Below are positions 1 to 6,574 of a stretch of DNA of 14,525 bases, in pieces (position 1 is the first letter of the stretch; every line of letters begins with the position of its first letter). Both the position numbers and the translations under genes were made by a program. Below the pieces are notes generated by a model, which ran no database searches, was not told the DNA's origin, and saw only the letters and a program-made list of their open reading frames with translations. The DNA comes from Rickettsia typhi (GTDB lineage Bacteria > Pseudomonadota > Alphaproteobacteria > Rickettsiales > Deianiraeaceae). The DNA lies in NCBI GenBank assembly GCA_945878495.1, contig CAMCTP010000021.1, positions 1 through 14,525 on the forward strand, read 5' to 3'.

Positions 1-55
1 GAGCAAAGGACTGAAAATCCTTGTGTCGTTGGTTCGATTCCAACTTTGGGCACCA
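1..55 (+). tRNA. tRNA-Phe (GAA), 3' part, cut by window edge
   Basis: The window opens inside a tRNA at about canonical position 22. The end of the D stem (GAGC, 1-4) is followed by an anticodon stem AAGGA/TCCTT (6-10 and 18-22) around the loop CTGAAAA (11-17), which carries anticodon GAA for phenylalanine. A five-base variable loop (23-27) leads to the T stem GTTGG/CCAAC (28-32 and 40-44) with loop TTCGATT, then acceptor half TTTGGGC (45-51), discriminator A52 and an encoded CCA (53-55). The 5' half lies outside the window. The convergent holin gene ends only one base after the CCA. Confidence 0.92.
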
Positions 56-56
56 C

Positions 57-563
57 CTATCTTTTTCTTGATATAGAATCGACACCTATCGCTCCAAACC
101 AAAATCCAATTGCCATTTCTGCAAGAGATAAAACCCCAAGATCTTCCAAAATATATATAGTTTGCTCATATTGCTCTGGATTATTTCCGAATATTCCATA
201 AAAAACAACACAAAGAATAATCGACAAAAAAGCGTAGGTTATTATTGGCTTCATTAAAGCTGTGACATTTAAGATTGTTTTATCCATTCTCGTATATAGT
301 ATTTTATCGAGTTTAACTTGATCGGATCTTGCCGTTTTTGCAAATTCTATTTTACTTTTTGCCAGAACTTCCGATATCATGATTTGTTTTTCTTTTATGG
401 TTATTAGGTTTGATTCATTTGACTCTCGAATGATATCCAGTTGAAGCTGTCGTGATTTAATTTCTTTTTCGATTTCCATTTGATTTCTGGCTTTTTCTTC
501 TCTAAAGTTAACATATTTTGAAACAAGGTTTGTTAAGCCGCCAATGATAAGGCTTTCAATCAT
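57..563 (-). CDS. holin-like protein (3-TM, gene-transfer-agent type)
   Basis: A 168-residue protein with a short hydrophobic N-terminus (residues 1-14), a long charged helical stretch likely to form a coiled coil (about 20-90), and two clear membrane segments (about 105-125 and 143-160). It ends in a basic tail after the motif GFWFGAIG (153-160). The paired hydrophobic segments, an N-terminal amphipathic helix and a terminal xGFWFG-type motif fit the holin family with three TMs associated with gene transfer agent release (Pfam GTA_holin_3TM type); this assignment is from pattern, not a search. Holins make inner-membrane holes that let endolysin reach the wall. The gene lies 15 bases downstream of an M15 endolysin on the same strand, the expected lysis-pair order, which raises confidence. 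No other phage genes are in the window. Confidence 0.7.
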   Translation of the reverse strand: MIESLIIGGLTNLVSKYVNFREEKARNQMEIEKEIKSRQLQLDIIRESNESNLITIKEKQIMISEVLAKSKIEFAKTARSDQVKLDKILYTRMDKTILNVTALMKPIITYAFLSIILCVVFYGIFGNNPEQYEQTIYILEDLGVLSLAEMAIGFWFGAIGVDSISRKR

Positions 564-578
564 AAAAATATAAAAAAG

Positions 579-1085
579 TTAAGAAATGTAGAAATTCATA
601 AATTCGTGCCATTCTGACAGAATTGTATCTAGTGGATTTTTTGTTTGAGTGGTAGTTGTATTTTGCTGTTTCTTTTTCCATTCTTGATAGAAAAACTTCC
701 AAGACTTACCCCATGAAAGTTCAAAATGAGGTTGATCTTTTATTGATTTAAAATTTCCACCCCAAGTCATTCCATGTTCGATATCAAGTTTTAAATTCTG
801 GCATATTTTCCAGATCTTTTCGTTTTGAGATAGGTCGTATTTTCCAGAATTATTAACAAAAATATCGCAAGCAAGACCGTAGAAATGAAGAGATTGATAT
901 ACCTCTTTTGCTTTTGATTTACCGGAATTATAAAGTTCAAGTTGTCTTGCTTCGGTTCTAATGCTTTCGCTAATTTGTGCGTTTATACCTTGTTTGTAAC
1001 ATTCGCCTAGGAGCGTTTCAAAAATATTTTTTACATCATTTTGTAGTAAATTTAGATTTTTTATTGTATTTGTTGATTGCTTCAT
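579..1085 (-). CDS. M15-family peptidoglycan endopeptidase (endolysin)
   Basis: A 168-residue, signal-less peptidase of the M15 (VanY / L-Ala-D-Glu endopeptidase, CwlK-like) family, predicted to cut peptide bonds in peptidoglycan. Visible motifs are SIRTEARQLELYNSG (41-55), the zinc-ligand segment SLHFYGLACDI (65-75, ligands H67 and D74), and WGGNFKSIKDQPHFEL (108-123) with the third ligand H120. The catalytic domain fills residues 20-135; the remaining tail is polar (TTTTQTKN) and shows no recognised wall-binding domain. Lack of a signal peptide fits holin-dependent release, and a holin-like gene follows 15 bases downstream. The ATG at 1085 is the first in frame before the conserved domain; no clear Shine-Dalgarno is seen. 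It could instead serve in wall recycling, but the neighbouring holin favours lysis. Confidence 0.82.
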   Translation of the reverse strand: MKQSTNTIKNLNLLQNDVKNIFETLLGECYKQGINAQISESIRTEARQLELYNSGKSKAKEVYQSLHFYGLACDIFVNNSGKYDLSQNEKIWKICQNLKLDIEHGMTWGGNFKSIKDQPHFELSWGKSWKFFYQEWKKKQQNTTTTQTKNPLDTILSEWHEFMNFYIS

Positions 1086-1095
1086 TTTTCATATA

Positions 1096-1132
1096 AGTTT
1101 CTAAAAATTTAAGATTGGTTTAGTTTCTAAAA
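1096..1132. repeat. 11-bp direct repeat upstream of the endolysin gene
   Basis: The 11-mer AGTTTCTAAAA occurs at 1096-1106 and again at 1122-1132, a period of 26 bases, within the 59-base gap between the 91-residue membrane protein gene and the endolysin gene. It could be a paired operator or simply an AT-rich coincidence; no clear promoter hexamers accompany it. Confidence 0.35.
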
Positions 1133-1144
1133 TTGGAAGCAGAA

Positions 1145-1420
1145 TTATTTTGATAAATTTATTGTGATTATCAAAATTATGTAAAATATTAGATTTATGG
1201 ATAATATTTTAGTTGTATATTTGATAAATCCGCTAAAAAATATCGTTCTCTTAAAAATTTTTAGTCCGATATGAATGGCTATTATATATAGTAGAAAAAG
1301 CGATGTATTTAAGAACGAAATATTAAATTTAAAGAATGAAATATAGAATATTATGCTACCAAAGCCAAGATCTCTTATGAAATTTGCGATTGCTAAGTCT
1401 AAGTTTTTTTCTTCTTGCAT
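1145..1420 (-). CDS. small hydrophobic membrane protein, function unknown
   Basis: I do not recognise this 91-residue protein. It starts with a short acidic cytoplasmic-looking segment (MQEEKNLD) and holds about three hydrophobic stretches (roughly residues 18-32, 38-54 and 72-89) separated by basic turns (KIFKR near 54-58, K67, K71), consistent with a small polytopic inner-membrane protein. Its ATG is only three bases after the ligA stop, so it is probably co-transcribed and translationally coupled with ligA. A 59-base gap separates it from the endolysin. It might be a lysis accessory such as a second holin or antiholin, but nothing in the sequence proves that. Confidence 0.6.
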   Translation of the reverse strand: MQEEKNLDLAIANFIRDLGFGSIIFYISFFKFNISFLNTSLFLLYIIAIHIGLKIFKRTIFFSGFIKYTTKILSINLIFYIILIITINLSK

Positions 1421-1423
1421 GGT

Positions 1424-3445
1424 TTATTTTATCAAATCAATCCATTCATTTTCGCTTAGAGTTTTTACGCCAAGTTCGTTAGCTTTTTTAAGCTTTGATC
1501 CAGAATCTTCGCCATAGACCAAAAATGATAAATTTTTAGACACCGCCGACATTACCTCAAACCCAAGTTCATTTGCACGATTTTTTGCCTCTTGCCTTGT
1601 CATTTTTGACAATGTTCCAGTAAATATTATTTTTTGATCCTGAAATTTTCCGGTGTGTAATTTCTTAAAAGGCTCTATATTTAAGTATTGGTATAGGTTT
1701 TCGAGATTTGCTTGATTATCTTCATCAGTGAAATAATCCATAAAATCTTTTGCTAATTTTGAACCAACTCCATCAAGGTTTTCAATGGAAATAATGCTTT
1801 CATGAATTTTTGTTATTGATGTAGATAGTTTAAAATTCTCAATATTATTAAAAAATTTTGCCAGTATAACGGAAACGCCAGATCCACAGCCTTTTATCGA
1901 AATAGAGTAAATAAATTTATCGAGTGAGATATTTCTTTTGTTTTCTATGGCTTGAAGTAGGTTGGATATAGATTTCTCACCCATTCTATCAAGCATCATC
2001 AACTCTTCCGAGTGATTTTTTATTGTAAAAATATCGGCAAAAGTTTTGATAAAACCTAGTTCAAATAGTCTTTCAATTTGCTTAGCTCCAAGGAAGTTTA
2101 TGTCAAACGCATCCTTGCTGACAAAGTGTACCAATCTTCCAATTACCTGCTCTTTGCATATTTTATCATTTACGCATTTTAACGCTACCTCATCGATATT
2201 TTGAATCAGAGTAGACTTACACGATGGGCAATGGCTTGGTATTTGATATTTTTCCTCGTTTATTTTTTCAACAACCCCAACGATTTGCGGTATTACATCG
2301 CCGGCTCGTTTTATTTTTACTATATCGCCTTGGTTAATATCCAGTCTTTCAATTTCATCAAAATTATGAAGTGTAGCACGAGAAACAATTACACCGCCTA
2401 TATTTACAGGCTCCAGATTTGCAACAGGTGTTATATTTCCAAGTCTTCCAACCTGAAGCTCAATATTGTTTATTTTGGATATTGCTTCAATTCCAGAAAA
2501 TTTATGTGCAATTGCCCATCTTGGAGTTGAAGACGTATATCCAAGCCTAGCTTGAAGATCTAAATTATCGACTTTATAGACCATTCCATCGATGTCAAAA
2601 TCTATAGTAGATCTCGCTTTATCTATTTTATTGTAAAATATTATGCAATCTTGAATAGAGGCTTTTTGTAGCATATTTTCATTGATTTTAAAGCCGAGTT
2701 TTTTTAAAAGATTTATCGAATCTGAATGAGATTTTGGTTTTTCTATATCGTTATGTAGTTTTATTGCGGCAATTTGATATGTGAAATAGCTTAATTTTCT
2801 GGATCTTGTTATTTCCGGATCAAGTATTCTCATTGATCCAGAGGCTGCATTTCTTGGGTTTGCAAATGGTTTTTGATTTGCTGTTTTTTGTTCTGAAACA
2901 AGTTCGTGAAATGTAGTTTTTGACATAAAAATCTCCCCTCTGATGTCAAGAAATTCAACCGAAGATTCAATTTTGGTTGGAAAATCTTGAATTGTGATCA
3001 TGTTTTGGGTGATGTTTTCACCAATTTTACCATCGCCACGAGTTGCTACATAGTCAAGTATTCCATTTTTATAAATCGCAGAAAAAGATAGTCCATCAAT
3101 TTTTAGTTCGGCTGAATATTCAAGATTTACGATATTTTCAATATTCAGATATCGCTTTACTTTTGTGTCAAAATCAATGACATCGGATTCTGTAAATGCG
3201 TTATCAAGGGATAGCATTTTCTGTTTATGCTCAATTTTTTGAAATTTATTATTTGCCTTATATCCAATATCAAGATTTATTTCGCCGCCAAATAAGTCTC
3301 CATTTTTCTCCTCTAAAATGGCTGATATATATTCTTGTTTTATTTTGTCATACTCTTCATCAGATATTTCAGGATCATTGTGATCGTAATATAGGCTATT
3401 GTGATGATCGAGAAGTTCTTTTAATTTTTTAATATTTTTTTTCAT
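1424..3445 (-). CDS. ligA: NAD+-dependent DNA ligase LigA
   Basis: A full-length 673-residue bacterial DNA ligase that seals nicks in replication and repair using NAD+. The N-terminal NMN-binding segment has YYDHNDPEISDEEYD (19-33). The adenylation domain has the active lysine K115 in KIDG, then RGE (169-171), NPRNAASGS (196-204) and DIDGMVYKVD (284-293). The OB fold carries QVGRLGNITPVANL (331-344). A four-cysteine zinc finger uses C406, C409, C424 and C430, followed by helix-hairpin-helix repeats (about 445-575) and a C-terminal BRCT domain (about 600-673, starting near KIIFTGTLSKMTR). The hairpin segment GCGSGVSVILAKFF (519-532) departs from the usual GI..VG pattern, so one HhH motif looks diverged. 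It heads a minus-strand group with the 91-residue membrane protein. Confidence 0.97.
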   Translation of the reverse strand: MKKNIKKLKELLDHHNSLYYDHNDPEISDEEYDKIKQEYISAILEEKNGDLFGGEINLDIGYKANNKFQKIEHKQKMLSLDNAFTESDVIDFDTKVKRYLNIENIVNLEYSAELKIDGLSFSAIYKNGILDYVATRGDGKIGENITQNMITIQDFPTKIESSVEFLDIRGEIFMSKTTFHELVSEQKTANQKPFANPRNAASGSMRILDPEITRSRKLSYFTYQIAAIKLHNDIEKPKSHSDSINLLKKLGFKINENMLQKASIQDCIIFYNKIDKARSTIDFDIDGMVYKVDNLDLQARLGYTSSTPRWAIAHKFSGIEAISKINNIELQVGRLGNITPVANLEPVNIGGVIVSRATLHNFDEIERLDINQGDIVKIKRAGDVIPQIVGVVEKINEEKYQIPSHCPSCKSTLIQNIDEVALKCVNDKICKEQVIGRLVHFVSKDAFDINFLGAKQIERLFELGFIKTFADIFTIKNHSEELMMLDRMGEKSISNLLQAIENKRNISLDKFIYSISIKGCGSGVSVILAKFFNNIENFKLSTSITKIHESIISIENLDGVGSKLAKDFMDYFTDEDNQANLENLYQYLNIEPFKKLHTGKFQDQKIIFTGTLSKMTRQEAKNRANELGFEVMSAVSKNLSFLVYGEDSGSKLKKANELGVKTLSENEWIDLIK

Positions 3446-3465
3446 TAACCAGTGTATTTTGTTTT

Positions 3466-3493
3466 ATAATAAAGATAAAAAAATATCTTGCAA
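3466..3493 (-). promoter_or_regulatory. candidate sigma-70 promoter for ligA
   Basis: On the minus strand TTGCAA (3493-3488) and TATTAT (3471-3466) are 16 bases apart and lie 20 bases upstream of the ligA ATG. TTGCAA is self-complementary, so the same hexamer could also be read toward tlc, although a good plus-strand -10 at the right distance is not evident. Confidence 0.45.
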
Positions 3494-3538
3494 ATAAAAA
3501 AATAGTTTATATCAACCACTGATATTATCTTTAATTAT

Positions 3539-5032
3539 ATGTCTACAAAACCAAGCCAAGATTCAGGCTTCAAGGGACTTCGTGCCTATCTTTGGCCGAT
3601 TCATAGCTATGAACTAAAAAAATTCGTACCGCTATGCCTTTTAATGTGCCTAATACTGTTTAATTATACAGTATTTAGAAATACAAAAGATACATTAATT
3701 CTAACTTCAGCTGGGGCTGGAACGATTACATTTTTAAAAATGTATTGCGTTACACCTGTAGCAATATTGTTTGTAATTTTATACGCAAAAGGAAGTAATA
3801 TATTTAATTCGGAAAAAATATTCTACGCAACAATGGCTCCATTTTTGGTCTTTTTTGCATTGTTTGCTTTTGTTTTAAATCCAAACTTGACATCACTTCA
3901 GCCATCAGCTGAATCTGTTGCTGCAATGATTGAATCAACACCTAGGCTCGAAGGGTTCATAAGAATTTATGAAAACTGGGTCTACTCTGTATTTTTTATA
4001 ATGTCTGAACTTTGGGGATCAATGCTTCTTTCTTTGTCATTTTGGCAATTTGCCAATCAAATTACAAGGGTTACTGAGGCGAAAAGATTTTATGGTTTGT
4101 TTGTAGTCGTTGCTAATGTAGCAACAATACTTGCAGGTCTTGCGGTGAAATCATTCTCATCTTTTGCAAAATCAATGGTTCCAGAAGGTGGCGATGAATG
4201 GTCATGGATTATAAACTCTTTGATTACAACATCTCTAGTTGTAGGAGTTCTAACTATGATGATTTACAGATGGATGCATAAAAATGTACTTAATGATCCA
4301 AAATACTATGAAGTACCAGTTCAAAAAGCGAAAAAGAAAAAACCAACACTTCTTGAAAGTGCAAAGGTTGTATTTACTTCGCCAGAGCTTGGGCTAATAG
4401 CTGCCTTGGTAATATGTTATGGTATAACGATTAATCTGGTTGAGGTTCAATGGAAAAATCAGGTAAAGCTTTTCTTTGGAACAGACAAAGCTGCGATGAA
4501 TGGCTTCATGGGTAGTTATTCCGCTTGGACTGGAGTCTTTACTATAATATTCGCATTCCTATTTGGATCTAATATACTTAGAAAACTTGGATGGGCTTTT
4601 AGTGCTTCATTCACTCCTGTTGTAATATTGATATTTGGTTCTACATTCTTCGCATTTATATTAAGTAAAGATTTGGTTGCATCGATTGTTTCAGATCCAG
4701 TTTGGTCAGCAGCAATAGTCGGAGCGATTGTTGTTGTTGCATCAAAAGCTGCGAAATACTGCCTATTTGATCCAACAAAAGAAATGGCATATATACCGCT
4801 TGATGCTGAGTTGAAGACAAAGGGTAAAGCTGCTGTGGATGTTGTTGCTGGAAGATTCGGGAAGTCTGGTGGTGCCTTAATACAAAGTATATGTTTGATA
4901 ATGATGTCAACTGCAGATGTATTGGTTATAGCTCCTATGGTTGCCGGTTTCTTCGTTTTGATGTGTATTACTTGGTTATACTCAGTAAAAGCCCTGTCAA
5001 AAAAGTTAAAAAAGATGGACGAAGCTATATAA
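3539..5032 (+). CDS. tlc: Tlc-type ATP/ADP translocase
   Basis: A 497-residue, twelve-helix nucleotide transporter of the bacterial/plastid ATP:ADP antiporter family. In Rickettsiales such proteins exchange bacterial ADP for host ATP across the inner membrane. Family segments are visible throughout: RNTKDTLI (47-54), MSELWGSMLLSL (155-166), FWQFANQITR (168-177), EAKRFYG (180-186), TYR-like YRWMHKNVLNDP (243-254), NLVEVQWKNQVK (299-310), YCLFDPTKEMAYIPLD (407-422) and GRFGKSGGALIQS (438-450). Length matches Rickettsia Tlc proteins (about 500 residues). A basic cytoplasmic loop (QKAKKKKPT, 262-270) splits the two six-helix halves. Rickettsial genomes carry several paralogues that may move other nucleotides, so the exact substrate is inferred; resemblance is closest in my memory to Tlc1. 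It stands alone, divergent from ligA, and ends at a strong terminator. Confidence 0.95.
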   Translation: MSTKPSQDSGFKGLRAYLWPIHSYELKKFVPLCLLMCLILFNYTVFRNTKDTLILTSAGAGTITFLKMYCVTPVAILFVILYAKGSNIFNSEKIFYATMAPFLVFFALFAFVLNPNLTSLQPSAESVAAMIESTPRLEGFIRIYENWVYSVFFIMSELWGSMLLSLSFWQFANQITRVTEAKRFYGLFVVVANVATILAGLAVKSFSSFAKSMVPEGGDEWSWIINSLITTSLVVGVLTMMIYRWMHKNVLNDPKYYEVPVQKAKKKKPTLLESAKVVFTSPELGLIAALVICYGITINLVEVQWKNQVKLFFGTDKAAMNGFMGSYSAWTGVFTIIFAFLFGSNILRKLGWAFSASFTPVVILIFGSTFFAFILSKDLVASIVSDPVWSAAIVGAIVVVASKAAKYCLFDPTKEMAYIPLDAELKTKGKAAVDVVAGRFGKSGGALIQSICLIMMSTADVLVIAPMVAGFFVLMCITWLYSVKALSKKLKKMDEAI

Positions 5033-5036
5033 GCTG

Positions 5037-5432
5037 TTAATTAATTTTACGAATTAAAGTATCGAGCTCAGCAGATTTATTCCTGTTGTAGCTCGATTTT
5101 CCATTTGCATCTAAATCAAAAGCAAAAATATTAAACTTATTATTTCTGTTGATAATGTTGTAAAATGTATTATCTGATTTAAATGAAATATTGCATTCAT
5201 TTTTTATTTCAGGCTCAGTATGATAATTTGTTTTTATAAAATTGATTATTGATTGACATTGCGATTGATTGTCATCTGAATCTTTCTGTGAAATTTTTGA
5301 AAAAGATTCGAATCTTCCTTGTCTTGATATTAAATTTTTTTGATTATCCATTGGATATTCGTATATTTCAGTATTTTTCTGTACTCCACACGCCGATGCA
5401 AGACTCAATATTATTAATGAGAAAATAAACAT
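5037..5432 (-). CDS. small putative lipoprotein, function unknown
   Basis: A 131-residue protein opening with a hydrophobic segment and a lipobox, LASAC, with the lipidated cysteine at residue 15. The signal lacks the usual early Lys/Arg; the frame upstream is open for only seven codons with no other start, so ATG at 5432 is the only choice. The mature part is polar and Asn/Lys/Ser-rich, with two further cysteines (near 59 and 80), and contains FAFDLDANGKSSYNRNKSAELD near the C-terminus in two parts (FAFDLDANGK, SSYNRNKSAELD). I recognise no family. It overlaps the hemW 3' end by 19 bases, so it is likely the last gene of the lon-hemW operon. Its last codons contain the tlc terminator hairpin. 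A decayed relative of its 3' half lies at 9528-9757, which shows the sequence belongs to a duplicated family and supports it as a real gene. Confidence 0.65.
   Translation of the reverse strand: MFIFSLIILSLASACGVQKNTEIYEYPMDNQKNLISRQGRFESFSKISQKDSDDNQSQCQSIINFIKTNYHTEPEIKNECNISFKSDNTFYNIINRNNKFNIFAFDLDANGKSSYNRNKSAELDTLIRKIN
5061..5100 (+). terminator. Rho-independent terminator of tlc
   Basis: ATCGAGCT (5061-5068) pairs with AGCTCGAT (5090-5097); the stem continues inward with CAGCAG (5069-5074) against CTGTTG (5083-5088, one G-T pair) with a single bulged T, and TTTT follows at 5097-5100. The T-run is on the plus side only, so it serves tlc, whose stop is 28 bases upstream. It lies within the convergent lipoprotein coding sequence. 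Confidence 0.8.
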
Positions 5433-6574
5433 TTTGATATATAAGAAACAAAATCAATACCTTTTGTTGTTGGTTTTAAAATATTATTTTCGCTGTCCAG
5501 TTGAATCATGCCAGATTCTGATAAATTTTTTAGTGAGATTGTTGAAATTTGCGACAATAAATCAATATTTAACCGATGTTTAATATCCTTAATGTCAATC
5601 CCATCAAGTATCCTAAGTCCCATTAATAAAATTTCTTTTATTTGATCATTTTCATCAATTGGATTAAGTTTTTGAAATCCGGATTCATGGTTTAGGATTT
5701 TGGTGTACCATTTTGTTGGGTTGTGAAAAGTCATTGATTCATAACGCTTGTCGCCATCGGTAAATCTACCATGAGCACCAGGTCCAATGCCGATGTAGTC
5801 TTTTATTTTCCAGTATGCGATATTATGCCTTGATTCAAAGTCTTTTTTTGAGTAGTTCGAAACCTCATAGCGTGCGAAGCTATTTTTATAAAGTTCATTT
5901 TTTATTAAATCGTCCATTTGATCTATTGTGTCGGGCTTTGGAAGGTTAAGTAATTTGTTTTTATTTTTTATAAAAAATTCAGTACCTTTCTCAATCGTTA
6001 AATTGTAGATTGAAATATGCTGTGAATTGAATTGCATGGCGGTTTTTAAATCATCGCCAAGCATATCAATTGTTTGATTTGGCAGTCCAAACATAAGGTC
6101 AAAAGACACATTTCCGAATATATTCATGCCATTTTCGATTGCTTTTTTCGCTTCATTTGATGAGTGTTTTCGCCCAATTTGCGATAATGAATCGTCATTA
6201 AAAGATTGAACGCCGATTGATATTCTATTTATTCCCGCGAGTTTAAAATCCTTAAATTTCTCAATTTCAAATGATGTTGGGTTTGCCTCTAAGGTTATTT
6301 CGGGATTTTCAGATACTGAAAATAGATCGTGAATTGTCTTTAAAATTGATTCAACCTCATTTGCATTCATTAACGATGGAGTGCCTCCGCCAAAAAAAAT
6401 TGTTTTTACCATATGTGTATTTTCTAATTTTTCCGCATGCCATTTTATTTCAGCGAGATAGGCTTGAAGCATTGTAGGCATATTTTCGCCAGATTGAATC
6501 ATGCTATTAAAGTCGCAATACGGACACAATGATTTGCAGAATGGCCAGTGAATATATACGTGTAAATCTTCCAT
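5414..6574 (-). CDS. hemW: HemW-like radical SAM protein (heme chaperone / coproporphyrinogen oxidase-like)
   Basis: A 386-residue radical SAM protein. The N-terminus YIHWPFCKSLCPYCDF (7-22) carries the cluster-binding cysteines C13, C17 and C20 in the CxxxCxxC arrangement. FFGGGTPS (60-67) is the SAM-binding glycine motif, followed by LEANP (95-99) and GINRISIGVQSF (114-125). A HemW C-terminal domain fills the rest. Length and the short N-terminus fit HemW, now regarded as a heme chaperone, rather than HemN, which is longer (around 450 residues) and has an added N-terminal region; older annotation calls such proteins oxygen-independent coproporphyrinogen oxidase. Its ATG overlaps the lon stop by one base (TAATG), giving translational coupling, and its 3' end overlaps the lipoprotein start by 19 bases. 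Confidence 0.92.
   Translation of the reverse strand: MEDLHVYIHWPFCKSLCPYCDFNSMIQSGENMPTMLQAYLAEIKWHAEKLENTHMVKTIFFGGGTPSLMNANEVESILKTIHDLFSVSENPEITLEANPTSFEIEKFKDFKLAGINRISIGVQSFNDDSLSQIGRKHSSNEAKKAIENGMNIFGNVSFDLMFGLPNQTIDMLGDDLKTAMQFNSQHISIYNLTIEKGTEFFIKNKNKLLNLPKPDTIDQMDDLIKNELYKNSFARYEVSNYSKKDFESRHNIAYWKIKDYIGIGPGAHGRFTDGDKRYESMTFHNPTKWYTKILNHESGFQKLNPIDENDQIKEILLMGLRILDGIDIKDIKHRLNIDLLSQISTISLKNLSESGMIQLDSENNILKPTTKGIDFVSYISKCLFSH

Noticed and set aside
2201..2530. 109-codon open frame antisense to ligA
   Set aside because: It lies wholly inside the conserved OB-fold/zinc-finger part of ligA, and its composition (Tyr/Phe/Asn-rich) is typical of a shadow frame.
4656..4910. 84-codon open frame antisense to tlc
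   Set aside because: A Gln/Leu-rich antisense frame across the most conserved part of tlc; no independent signals.
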